DNA of 36,088 bases. Origin: Halomonas sp. UBA3074. Lineage in GTDB: Bacteria; Pseudomonadota; Gammaproteobacteria; Pseudomonadales; Halomonadaceae. The stretch lies in assembly GCF_002366715.1 (NCBI RefSeq), contig NZ_DFBS01000043.1, positions 1-36,088 of the forward strand, given 5' to 3'. Position 1 is the stretch's first letter. Each line of letters opens with the position of its first letter. Below, piece after piece: positions 1-8,057 of this stretch. The position numbers and the translations under genes are program-made. The notes under the pieces are model-generated. The model did no database searches. It had not been told where the DNA came from and saw only the letters and a list, made by a program, of their open reading frames with translations.

Positions 1-58
1 ATGTGAAACGTCAACAGGCCCTAGTCTTCTGATGCTAAGTGTGTCGCTGTAGCGCTAT

Positions 59-90
59 AAATTCAAGATAATAAGGGTAATCTTGAATTT
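59..90. promoter_or_regulatory. 11-bp inverted repeat upstream of kfrA-like gene
   Basis: The arms AAATTCAAGAT (59-69) and ATCTTGAATTT (80-90) are perfect inverted copies separated by 10 nt. The dyad lies about 120 bp before the start of the KfrA-like gene. KfrA proteins are known to bind dyads in their own promoters, so an autoregulatory operator is the natural inference. A hairpin role is less likely because the arms are A+T rich. Confidence 0.5.
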
Positions 91-111
91 ATTACCTATA
101 CAATAAATAAA

Positions 112-135
112 ATTACGTAATACGTATTATGTAAT
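112..135. promoter_or_regulatory. 24-bp near-perfect palindrome upstream of kfrA-like gene
   Basis: A 24-bp palindrome centred on AATACGTATT, with one mismatched pair, sits between the first dyad and the gene start at 213. Together with the dyad at 59-90 it makes a two-site operator-like region. The inference of a protein-binding site rests on symmetry and position only. Confidence 0.45.
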
Positions 136-212
136 AATTGCTTTTTACTCTTCAACTATCGACAATGGTGACTTCAAAGCGACTAGTCATATTCACAGGG
201 AAGGACGACACC

Positions 213-1274
213 ATGGCTCGCAACGGCATTCAGTACAGCGATGTTCAACAAGCGATTGATGAACTACTCTCTCGCGGTGATACGCCCAGCGTGCAGCGTA
301 TCCGCGATGTACTGGGCACCGGCAGCTTTACGACGATCAGCGATCACTTCCGCCTTTGGCGCAGCGAACGCGAGCAGAATCGCGATGTTCCCCCGCCGAG
401 AGGCGTGCCAGAAGTCGTCGTCACGATGGCGAGTGAGATGTGGCGTGAAGCTCAGGAGGTAGCGAATCAAGCGCTGCTCCACTACCGCGAAGAAGCCAAC
501 CGCCAAGTAGATGCTGCCCAGCAGCAATCCGACGATGCCAAACAGCAGGCCGCCGACGCCGAGCAGCGTGAGAGCGCTTTAGCCGAGCACTTGCGCCACA
601 TTGAACAGCGCATAGAGGCAGTGAACAGAGAATTGGCTACCAGCCAGAGCAGTGAACGCCACTGGCAGCAACAGGCCGAAACAGCGCAAGAAGAAGTCAC
701 TAAGCTGACGCAGGTGCGGCAGCAGCTAGAGAGCCAGGCAGACGCACAGCGCGATGCGCACAGCAATGCTCTCAACGAGCAACAGGTAGCGTGGGAACAG
801 CGGCTAGCACAAGAGGAGCAGCGCCATGAGGCAGCCGAAGGAAGGCTGATGGCAATGCTGGATAGTGCTCAGCAGGCGCGCACCCAGGAAGAGAAGAATT
901 TCCAAAAACGTCTGCAGCAGTCTGAGCAGCGCACTGAGACATTGAACCAGACGCTAAAGACTAAACAGCAAGCGCTGCATGAGCTACAGATGGAAGTCAG
1001 CCAGCGCGAGCAGCAGCTTGGTGAGCAAGTCCAGCAAATCACATCGTTAGAAAAGCAGCAAGCAGCGTTAACCCAGCAGCTCGATGAGGCGAAGGCCGCA
1101 TTAGATCGCCAGGCTCGACAGCATGAAGAGCGCGAAACCGCACTGCAGCAAGCGTGGCAAGAGAAACTCTGGCATCGCATGGAGGCGTTGCAAACACAGC
1201 TCACGGCGCTGCCGGATGCGCTGACAAAGCAGAGTAGTAGGAACAGCGGTGAAAACAATGAAAATGAACAGTGA
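213..1274 (+). CDS. KfrA-like DNA-binding coiled-coil protein
   Basis: A 353-residue protein. Residues 1 to about 75 resemble the KfrA N-terminal DNA-binding domain (MARNGIQYSDVQQAIDELL and the following helix-turn-helix-like stretch with GTGSFTTISDHFRLW). Residues of about 90-335 are a long Gln/Glu/Ala-rich coiled coil, and the tail is polar. KfrA proteins are alpha-helical DNA binders first described on plasmids, where they autoregulate and support stable inheritance; chromosomal homologues are common in gammaproteobacteria. I chose ATG 213 because AAGGACG lies just upstream and conserved sequence starts there. A longer reading frame back to 138 has no ribosome binding site. Two dyads upstream are candidate operators. 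The gene converges on the ParE toxin. Confidence 0.8.
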   Translation: MARNGIQYSDVQQAIDELLSRGDTPSVQRIRDVLGTGSFTTISDHFRLWRSEREQNRDVPPPRGVPEVVVTMASEMWREAQEVANQALLHYREEANRQVDAAQQQSDDAKQQAADAEQRESALAEHLRHIEQRIEAVNRELATSQSSERHWQQQAETAQEEVTKLTQVRQQLESQADAQRDAHSNALNEQQVAWEQRLAQEEQRHEAAEGRLMAMLDSAQQARTQEEKNFQKRLQQSEQRTETLNQTLKTKQQALHELQMEVSQREQQLGEQVQQITSLEKQQAALTQQLDEAKAALDRQARQHEERETALQQAWQEKLWHRMEALQTQLTALPDALTKQSSRNSGENNENEQ

Positions 1275-1289
1275 AAAAGGGTGAGCTAT

Positions 1290-1580
1290 TTAGTATCCAG
1301 CTTCTTTTTGATGTCGAACAGCAAGGATGGTGGCTGTCTCACCATCGAAACGATACAGCGCAATATACCCGCTAGTTCCGAAATTAATCAGCCATTCCCG
1401 AAATATTGGATCCATGTCTGGAACTGGACGCCCTGCCTCCGGCTGGCGCGCTTGTATTTTCACGCCTGCCCGCAGTGTTTTGATAGCACGGCGGGCTACA
1501 TCGCCATCTTTTATGGCAAGAAAGCGATAGAGCCTCTGTACGTCGGCGAGAGCTGGCGGTGACCAAATCAGGTGTGACAC
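1290..1580 (-). CDS. RelE/ParE-family toxin
   Basis: A 96-residue basic protein with the RelE/ParE fold signature. It opens with WSPPALADVQRLYRFL, and its C-terminal strands include YIALYRFDGETATILAVRHQ followed by a short tail. Family members are either ParE gyrase poisons or RelE-type mRNA interferases; the sequence looks closer to ParE, but the target cannot be decided by reading. Its start overlaps the 3' end of the upstream antitoxin gene by 13 nt, the usual tight coupling of a type II toxin-antitoxin operon. There is no frameshift or truncation visible, so the toxin is probably functional and neutralised by its partner. Confidence 0.85.
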   Translation of the reverse strand: MSHLIWSPPALADVQRLYRFLAIKDGDVARRAIKTLRAGVKIQARQPEAGRPVPDMDPIFREWLINFGTSGYIALYRFDGETATILAVRHQKEAGY

Positions 1581-1840
1581 ACAGGCAGCTCCACGTCTTC
1601 ACCCGCTTCAAGCTTCTCCAGCCAGGAGTCAGCTTCCTCGAACGTCAGATGCAACCCATTTTGCTGGTACGCTTCCCAGGCACCTAATGTATCTTGTTTG
1701 AAAGACTCTCTCTTTTCTTCACGCTCAACATAATCACGAATCGCCTCACGCATGATCCAGTGCGATGAACGATGTCGTGTTTCAGCCAAGTGCTGAATCC
1801 GGCTTTTCAACTCATCGTCTAATTTTACAGATGTCGCCAT
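1568..1840 (-). CDS. Ribbon-helix-helix antitoxin (CopG/ParD-like)
   Basis: A 90-residue protein with an N-terminal ribbon-helix-helix domain: the beta strand MATSVKLDDELKSRIQHLA followed by HRSSHWIMREAIRDYVEREE (about residues 1-45). The acidic C-terminal half (about 50-90) would wrap the toxin. Such antitoxins bind their toxin and repress their own promoter. The start ATG is preceded by AGGTGG on the minus strand at good spacing. A 27-bp imperfect palindrome directly upstream (1853-1879) is the likely operator. Downstream it overlaps the ParE/RelE toxin gene. Confidence 0.85.
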   Translation of the reverse strand: MATSVKLDDELKSRIQHLAETRHRSSHWIMREAIRDYVEREEKRESFKQDTLGAWEAYQQNGLHLTFEEADSWLEKLEAGEDVELPVCHT

Positions 1841-1852
1841 GTTTCCACCTCG

Positions 1853-1879
1853 GTATTCAAAGGTACTACCTATGAATAC
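1853..1879. promoter_or_regulatory. Palindromic operator of the toxin-antitoxin operon
   Basis: Arms GTATTCA (1853-1859) and TGAATAC (1873-1879), with further near-symmetric sequence AGGTA/TACCT between them, make a 27-bp imperfect palindrome. It begins 12 bp upstream of the antitoxin start. Ribbon-helix-helix antitoxins typically bind such sites to autoregulate. Confidence 0.6.
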
Positions 1880-1952
1880 TATACCTCAAACTTCTCGCAA
1901 GCCACATTGCATCGCTCGGGAGCTAGGCAAGTTGCGTGGGAAAGAGACGTAA

Positions 1953-1985
1953 AAAAGCCCAGCGTTTCAAGCTGGGCTTTTGCGT
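1953..1985. terminator. Intrinsic terminator downstream of nfuA
   Basis: The stem AAAAGCCCAGC (1953-1963) / GCTGGGCTTTT (1971-1981) has a 7-nt loop. It is flanked by A-tracts and T-tracts that allow termination in both directions. It lies 20 bp past the nfuA stop and upstream of the antitoxin operon. Confidence 0.85.
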
Positions 1986-2000
1986 CTGACCATCGCTTAT

Positions 2001-2624
2001 TTAGCGGTAGTAGGCATTGGTGGTGTCGCTGTGATCGGTCACGTCGCGAATACCCGCAAGTTCGGGAATGCGCTCCATCAAGGTTTTTTCAACACCATCT
2101 TTGAGCGTTAGATCGACCGCTGCACAACCCTGGCAACCGCCGCCAAAAGCTAAGACAGCGTATTGCTGCTCAGTCAACTCAACCAGCTTGATTTCGCCGC
2201 CGTGGGCCGCCAGCCCAGGATTGATCTCGCTGTATAGTACGTAATTGATACGATCTTCCAGCGGGCTATCGGCATTGACCTTAGGCATCTTGGCGTTGGG
2301 CGCCTTGATGGTTAGCTGGCCACCCATGCGATCGGCGTTGAAATCCACCACCGCCTCTTCCAGAAACGCCAAGCTGTTTTTATCGAGATATACGTTGATC
2401 TTCTCGAGCTCCAGCAGCACATCCGCCGGCTCTTCTTCGCCGGGGCGGCAATAGGCCAAGCAGGTCTCCGCGTAAGGCGTGCCGGGCTGGGTGATGAAGA
2501 TGCGCACGGCAATGCCTTCAACGTTTTGCTTTTCCAGCAATTCCGCAAGGTAAACCTGGGCGCTATCGGTAATATCGATACCCTGGGTATCGGTATGCGT
2601 ATCTTTTTCGCTAGTCGTGGTCAT
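2001..2624 (-). CDS. nfuA: Fe-S biogenesis protein NfuA
   Basis: A 207-residue iron-sulfur cluster carrier. The N-terminal part (about residues 15-110) is the degenerate A-type HesB-like domain (DITDSAQVYLAELLEKQNV). The C-terminal Nfu domain (about 120-205) carries the cluster-binding CxxC in FGGGCQGCAAVDLTL. NfuA homodimers carry a 4Fe-4S cluster and deliver it to targets such as aconitase and LipA, especially under oxidative or iron stress. I take the ATG at 2624 (MTTTSEKD); it has GGGAGG upstream, and an in-frame extension to 2666 adds 14 residues without family support. The gene diverges from metH and ends at a strong terminator. Confidence 0.93.
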   Translation of the reverse strand: MTTTSEKDTHTDTQGIDITDSAQVYLAELLEKQNVEGIAVRIFITQPGTPYAETCLAYCRPGEEEPADVLLELEKINVYLDKNSLAFLEEAVVDFNADRMGGQLTIKAPNAKMPKVNADSPLEDRINYVLYSEINPGLAAHGGEIKLVELTEQQYAVLAFGGGCQGCAAVDLTLKDGVEKTLMERIPELAGIRDVTDHSDTTNAYYR

Positions 2625-2855
2625 GAGGGCTGTCTTCCTCCCGTGGTAGTGGCTTGGCCACTTCACATGTCATTTGTGTCTATGGTAAGCAAAACGGCGC
2701 GCAGACACAATCCCGACTGTTTTGGTCAGCTATTTTAAGGGCGCCTTTTGCCCTCCCATTTGCTATCATTGCGCGCCTGATAATCACATATGCTGCTTTC
2801 ACGACGATAACAAGCTCCCCTTTGACGACTGTGACGCTGGAGAATTCCCCCTGCC

Positions 2856-5800
2856 ATGGCTGATAGTGCTTTGACCGCAACCCTCACCCAACGCCTTGCT
2901 GAACGCATCCTGATTCTGGACGGTGGTATGGGAACCATGCTGCAAAACGCCCAGCTGAGCGAGGAAGATTTTCGTGGCAAACGGTTCAGTGATTGGCCCT
3001 CCGACCTCAAAGGCAACAATGACCTGCTTGCCCTGACCTGCCCGGATGTGGTCGCGCGGATTCACCGCGACTACCTGGAGGCCGGTGCGGACATCATCGA
3101 GACCAACACTTTCAACAGCACCCAGCTTTCCCAGTCTGATTACGGTATGGAAGCACTGGTGGTGGAGCTCAACCGCGAGTCAGCGCGGCTTGCCCGTGAA
3201 GTGTGCGATGCCGTCGCCGCCGAAACCGGCGTGCCCCGCTACGTCGCGGGTGTGCTTGGCCCAACGTCACGCACCGCTTCGCTGTCGCCGGATGTCAATG
3301 ATCCCGCCAAGCGTAACGTCACCTTTGATGAGTTGCGTGAGAACTACTATGAAGCCGCCGAAGCGCTAATCGCTGGCGGTGCCGATTTGATCATGATCGA
3401 AACGATCTTCGATACGCTCAACGCCAAGGCGGCGATTTACGCCCTCGAAGAGCTATTCGACGATCGCGGCGAGCGTTTGCCGGTAATGATCTCTGGCACT
3501 ATTACTGATGCCTCGGGCCGCACGCTTTCGGGACAAACCACTGAAGCGTTTTGGAACTCGGTGCGCCATGCTCAGCCACTTTCAGTGGGTTTAAACTGTG
3601 CACTGGGTGCCGAAGAGCTACGTCCCTATCTGGAAGAACTTTCTACCAAAGCCGATACCTTTGTCTCCGCCCACCCCAACGCAGGCCTACCCAACGAGTT
3701 TGGTGAGTACGACCAAACGCCGGAAGAGATGTCGGAGATTGTCAGCGAGTTTGCTGCCAGCGGCTTGGTGAATATTATCGGCGGCTGCTGTGGCTCTACA
3801 CCCGAGCATATTCGCGCCATTGCTGATTCCGTGCGCGATATGGCACCACGGATCATTCCTGAGCGCAGCCGCGCCTGCCGCTTATCCGGGTTGGAGCCGT
3901 TCAACATCGAGGCGGATTCACTTTTCGTCAACGTCGGTGAACGTACCAACGTTACTGGCTCTGCGCGTTTCAAGCGCTTGATCGTAGAAGAGGACTTCAC
4001 CACAGCCTTGGAAGTCGCTCTTGAGCAGGTCGAAAATGGCGCTCAGGTCATCGATATCAACATGGACGAGGGGATGCTCGAGTCCAAGGAAGCCATGGAG
4101 CGCTTTCTTAACCTGATTGCCGGTGAGCCCGATATTGCCCGCGTGCCGATCATGATCGACTCCTCCAAATGGGAGATCATCGAAGCGGGGCTAAAGTGTG
4201 TTCAAGGCAAAGCGGTAGTGAACTCCATTTCACTCAAAGAAGGTGAAGCCGCCTTCCGGGAGCAGGCGACCAAGTGCCGCCGCTTTGGTGCGGCCATTGT
4301 GGTGATGGCGTTTGACGAAGAAGGCCAGGCAGACACCTTCGCGCGTAAAACCGAGATTTGTCAGCGCGCCTACCGTCTGCTGGTCGATGAAATTGGCTTC
4401 CCTGCCGAAGATATCATTTTCGACCCGAACATCTTCGCCATCGCCACCGGGATCGAGGAGCACAACAACTACGCGGTCGACTTTATCGAGGCGACCCAGT
4501 GGATTCGCGACAACCTACCCCACGCCATGATATCTGGCGGTGTTTCCAACGTGTCGTTCTCGTTCCGTGGCAATAACCCGGTGCGCGAAGCGATTCATTC
4601 GGCGTTTCTGTATCACGCCATTCGCGCGGGCCTTACCATGGGCATCGTCAACGCGGGTCAGCTCGCGGTTTATGACGATCTTCCCACCGAGCTTCGCGAG
4701 GCCGTCGAAGACGTCGTGCTCAACCGCCGTAGCGACGGCACCGAGCGGCTGTTGGATATCGCCGACAAATACAAAGGAGATGGCAGCGGCGCGGCCAAAA
4801 AAGAGGATCTTGAGTGGCGCAGCTGGCCGGTCAACAAACGTATCGAGCACGCGTTAGTCAAAGGCATTACCGCCCATATAGAAGATGATACCGAACAGGC
4901 CCGAGCCCAGGCGGAGCGCCCTATCGAAGTGATCGAAGGCCCGCTGATGGATGGCATGAACGTGGTCGGCGATCTGTTTGGCGACGGCAAGATGTTTCTG
5001 CCGCAGGTTGTCAAATCGGCGCGGGTGATGAAACAAGCTGTGGCCTATCTCATTCCTTATATCGAGGCGGAGAAGAGCGAAGAGACCAAGGCCAAGGGCA
5101 AAATCGTCATGGCCACGGTAAAAGGCGATGTTCACGATATCGGTAAAAACATCGTCGGCGTGGTGCTCCAGTGTAATAACTACGAAGTGATCGATCTTGG
5201 CGTCATGGTCGCGGCAGACAAAATCCTGCAAGCCGCCAAAGAGCATAATGCCGATATTATCGGCCTCTCTGGTTTGATTACCCCATCCCTGGATGAAATG
5301 GTGCACGTGGCTAAAGAGATGCAGCGGCGTGGCATGGATCTACCCTTGTTGATCGGCGGAGCCACTACCTCTAAAGCGCATACCGCGGTGAAAATCGAAC
5401 CGCAGTACGAGCACCCGGTGATTTACGTTACCGATGCCTCGCGTGCGGTGGGCGTCGCAGGCCGTTTGCTGGCCCCCAACCAAAAAGCCGCTTACGTGGC
5501 GGAGATCCGCGAAGAGTACGAAAAAGTGCGTGAGCGGAACGCCAAGCGTCGGCCAAAGGCGGCGGACCTTGACTACACCCAGGCACGCAAACGCCGCTTT
5601 CGTACCGACTGGAATGCTCATACCCCAGCCGAGCCCAATATGCTGGGGCTAAAGACCTTCGTTAATTACGACCTCGAAGAGCTGATCGAGCGCATCGACT
5701 GGACGCCCTTTTTCATGAGCTGGCAGCTGGCGGGCAAGTATCCCAAGATTCTTGACGACAAGGTGGTTGGTGAAGCCGCCCGCAATCTGTTTGAAGACGC

Positions 5801-6551
5801 CAAAGTCATGCTGCGCAAATTGGTGGATGAAAAACGTGTTGAGGCGCGTGGCGTTATTGGCCTATGGCCAGCCAACAGTGTCGATGATGATGTGATTGAA
5901 GTGTATGCCGACGAGTCGCGCAGCGAAGTGATAGAGCGGCTACACCACATTCGCCAGCAGACCACGAAAGGCCGCGATGGTATTTGCTATAGCCTAGCCG
6001 ATTTCATTGCGCCGAAAGAGAGCGGCAAAGCCGACTGGATCGGCGGTTTCGCGGTCACTACCGGCCACGGTGTCGACGAGCTCTCCAAAGCGTACGAGGC
6101 GGCCGGTGATGACTACAATGCCATCATGGTGCAGGCATTAACGGATCGTCTGGCGGAAGCCTTTGCCGAACGTATGCACGAACGCGTACGCAAAGAGTTC
6201 TGGGGCTATGTGCCGGATGAAACGCTGGACAACGATGCTCTGATCGCCGAGAAATATCAGGGCATCCGCCCTGCCCCTGGCTACCCCGCCTGCCCGGATC
6301 ATACCGAAAAAGCGGCCCTCTTCCGGCTGCTGGACGCGACTGAAAATACCGGATTGGCGTTGACTGAAAACTTTGCCATGTGGCCAGCGGCCGCTGTTTC
6401 TGGTTGGTACTTTGCGCATCCCCAGTCGAAGTACTTTTCAACGGGCAAAATCACGCGGGATCAGGTAGAGGCTATTGCCGCCCGTAAGCAGATGCCCCTT
6501 GAGGAAATGGAGCGCTGGCTCTCACCGGTGCTCTCCTACGACCCGAGCTGA
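2856..6551 (+). CDS. metH: Cobalamin-dependent methionine synthase
   Basis: A 1231-residue full-length MetH, close to the 1227 residues of the E. coli enzyme. It transfers a methyl group from 5-methyltetrahydrofolate through methylcobalamin to homocysteine, making methionine. The homocysteine domain (about 1-325) has the zinc ligands C248, C311 and C312 (LNCALGAEEL, GGCCGSTPEH). The folate domain follows (about 355-620), then the cap and B12 domains with cobalt ligand H760 in DVHDIGKNIVG. The C-terminal AdoMet reactivation domain spans about 900-1231 (VTTGHGVDELSKAYEAAGDD). GGAGA precedes the ATG. No cobalamin or SAM riboswitch is visible in the upstream gap. A MATE exporter follows after 3 nt. 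Confidence 0.97.
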   Translation: MADSALTATLTQRLAERILILDGGMGTMLQNAQLSEEDFRGKRFSDWPSDLKGNNDLLALTCPDVVARIHRDYLEAGADIIETNTFNSTQLSQSDYGMEALVVELNRESARLAREVCDAVAAETGVPRYVAGVLGPTSRTASLSPDVNDPAKRNVTFDELRENYYEAAEALIAGGADLIMIETIFDTLNAKAAIYALEELFDDRGERLPVMISGTITDASGRTLSGQTTEAFWNSVRHAQPLSVGLNCALGAEELRPYLEELSTKADTFVSAHPNAGLPNEFGEYDQTPEEMSEIVSEFAASGLVNIIGGCCGSTPEHIRAIADSVRDMAPRIIPERSRACRLSGLEPFNIEADSLFVNVGERTNVTGSARFKRLIVEEDFTTALEVALEQVENGAQVIDINMDEGMLESKEAMERFLNLIAGEPDIARVPIMIDSSKWEIIEAGLKCVQGKAVVNSISLKEGEAAFREQATKCRRFGAAIVVMAFDEEGQADTFARKTEICQRAYRLLVDEIGFPAEDIIFDPNIFAIATGIEEHNNYAVDFIEATQWIRDNLPHAMISGGVSNVSFSFRGNNPVREAIHSAFLYHAIRAGLTMGIVNAGQLAVYDDLPTELREAVEDVVLNRRSDGTERLLDIADKYKGDGSGAAKKEDLEWRSWPVNKRIEHALVKGITAHIEDDTEQARAQAERPIEVIEGPLMDGMNVVGDLFGDGKMFLPQVVKSARVMKQAVAYLIPYIEAEKSEETKAKGKIVMATVKGDVHDIGKNIVGVVLQCNNYEVIDLGVMVAADKILQAAKEHNADIIGLSGLITPSLDEMVHVAKEMQRRGMDLPLLIGGATTSKAHTAVKIEPQYEHPVIYVTDASRAVGVAGRLLAPNQKAAYVAEIREEYEKVRERNAKRRPKAADLDYTQARKRRFRTDWNAHTPAEPNMLGLKTFVNYDLEELIERIDWTPFFMSWQLAGKYPKILDDKVVGEAARNLFEDAKVMLRKLVDEKRVEARGVIGLWPANSVDDDVIEVYADESRSEVIERLHHIRQQTTKGRDGICYSLADFIAPKESGKADWIGGFAVTTGHGVDELSKAYEAAGDDYNAIMVQALTDRLAEAFAERMHERVRKEFWGYVPDETLDNDALIAEKYQGIRPAPGYPACPDHTEKAALFRLLDATENTGLALTENFAMWPAAAVSGWYFAHPQSKYFSTGKITRDQVEAIAARKQMPLEEMERWLSPVLSYDPS

Positions 6552-6554
6552 CCA

Positions 6555-7877
6555 TTGCCGTTTGCACAACGCCATGGCCGGGTATTACGCCTGGCCTTTC
6601 CCATCATGTTGGGCATGCTGTCGCAAAGCGTGCTCAATTTGGTCGATGCTGCCCTGGTCGGCCATTTGGGTGAAGTGGCACTGGCCGGCGTAGGCGTGGG
6701 TGGTTACGCCATGTTCATGTTAAGCGCGGTCGTGTTTGGCCTCTCTTCCAGTGTGCAATCGCAAACCGCGCAACGCTTGGGCGCGGCCCGATCAGGGCTC
6801 TGCCACCCGCTTCAATCAGGCTTGGTGGTCGGTCTTGCCGTGGCCCTACCGCTTTCCCTGTGGGCATGGTGGCAGGCACCGCTGCTGATTGGCTTGATCA
6901 CTGACGCAAGGGACGTACACAGCGTTGCCGTCGACTATTTCCGTTGGCGCGTCGTGTCGCTGGTGGCCATCGCTTTGACGCTTTGTTTTCGCGGCTACTG
7001 GAATGGACGCCAGCAGACACATCTCTATTTGCGTATCATCGTGGTGGTTCACCTGCTCAATGTGGGGCTAAGCGCCGGGTTGATTTATGGCTTGGCACGT
7101 TTACCCGCCTTGGGGCCTAGTGGTGCTGGCGCGGGCACTACGCTATCGCTGTGTGCAGGCTTGATGGCGTGGTATTGGGTGACGACAACGCATGTATCCT
7201 TGCCATCCGTGTTGACCCAATTACCGAGCCTGACCACGCTGCGCACTACCCTACGGCTTGCCGTGCCTCATTCAATGCAGCAGCTTTTATTTGCAGCGGG
7301 CTACGCGGTACTATTTTGGCTGTTAGGCCAGCTAGGAAACGCTAGTGTCGCGGTTGGCCATGTCCTGGTTAATTTGTCATTGTTACTGATCTTGCCGGGC
7401 GTGGGCGTTGGGGTAGCCGCGATGAGCTTAGTCGGTGAAGCGCTAGGCCGCGATGCCCAACAAGAAGCGCATCGCTGGGGCCTGGATGCATTAACAATCG
7501 CTTGGTTGCTGCTGCTGTTACTGGCATTACCCATGCTGCTGTTGCCTGCGTACGTATTGAGCCTGTTTTTCAGCGATCAGGCGCTAGTGGCCCTTGGGGT
7601 CCTGCCGCTGCAGTTAACCGGTGTGATGATTGTATTCGATGCGGCAGCATTGGTGCTTGCCCAGGCGCTGATGGGTGCGGGGGCTCAGCGTACCGTTATG
7701 CTTCTGACCCTGGGGATGCAGTGGCTGCTATTTCTACCGTTGGCTTGGTGGGTAGGCATCAGTCTTGAATACGGGTTGCTGGGTATCTGGCTGATGCAGC
7801 TACTTTACCGCTTGATTAATTCAGTCGGATTTTTATGGGTATGGCATCGTCGCCGTTGGGTCGCGCTGGCTGTCTAG
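6555..7877 (+). CDS. MATE-family multidrug/Na+ efflux transporter
   Basis: A 440-residue integral membrane protein with about 12 hydrophobic segments arranged as two six-helix halves. The N-terminal LAFPIMLGMLSQSVLNLVD and the following ALVGHLGEVALAGVGVGG are typical of MATE/DinF transporters, which exchange drugs or metabolites for Na+ or H+. The start is a TTG at 6555, 3 nt after the metH stop; the next in-frame ATG (codon 18) would cut into the first helix. Transcription is probably shared with metH, though a functional link between the two is not obvious. No clear intrinsic terminator was seen after it. Confidence 0.88.
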   Translation: MPFAQRHGRVLRLAFPIMLGMLSQSVLNLVDAALVGHLGEVALAGVGVGGYAMFMLSAVVFGLSSSVQSQTAQRLGAARSGLCHPLQSGLVVGLAVALPLSLWAWWQAPLLIGLITDARDVHSVAVDYFRWRVVSLVAIALTLCFRGYWNGRQQTHLYLRIIVVVHLLNVGLSAGLIYGLARLPALGPSGAGAGTTLSLCAGLMAWYWVTTTHVSLPSVLTQLPSLTTLRTTLRLAVPHSMQQLLFAAGYAVLFWLLGQLGNASVAVGHVLVNLSLLLILPGVGVGVAAMSLVGEALGRDAQQEAHRWGLDALTIAWLLLLLLALPMLLLPAYVLSLFFSDQALVALGVLPLQLTGVMIVFDAAALVLAQALMGAGAQRTVMLLTLGMQWLLFLPLAWWVGISLEYGLLGIWLMQLLYRLINSVGFLWVWHRRRWVALAV

Positions 7878-7961
7878 CCCCGCTGCCTAACCGCCGGTCT
7901 TTTGGCCAGCCCTTTGTTTGATTATCATCTAAATAGCTTTTAGAGATAAAAAGATAATTAT

Positions 7962-7980
7962 ATATTCTTTTGTAGAATAT
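7962..7980. promoter_or_regulatory. Small dyad in the cysI promoter region
   Basis: Arms ATATTCT (7962-7968) and AGAATAT (7974-7980) with a 5-nt spacer lie in an A+T-rich stretch about 80 bp upstream of the sulfite reductase start. It could be an operator for a sulfur regulator, but it does not let me name one. The remainder of the 180-bp gap shows nothing else I can support. Confidence 0.3.
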
Positions 7981-8057
7981 GACGCCCGCGTTAAGGTGAC
8001 GCTACATTAACGTCCGTCTCAACGTGACCATTTCGCTTTTTAGCAGGATCGTGCCAC

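Noticed and set aside
264..1258. Several long minus-strand frames opposite the kfrA-like gene
   Set aside because: They are shadows of a Gln/Ala-rich coiled coil and encode Cys/Ser-rich low-complexity sequence.
2667..2855. Possible SAM or cobalamin riboswitch before metH
   Set aside because: The gap is short and shows no conserved box or multi-helix pattern of either riboswitch class.
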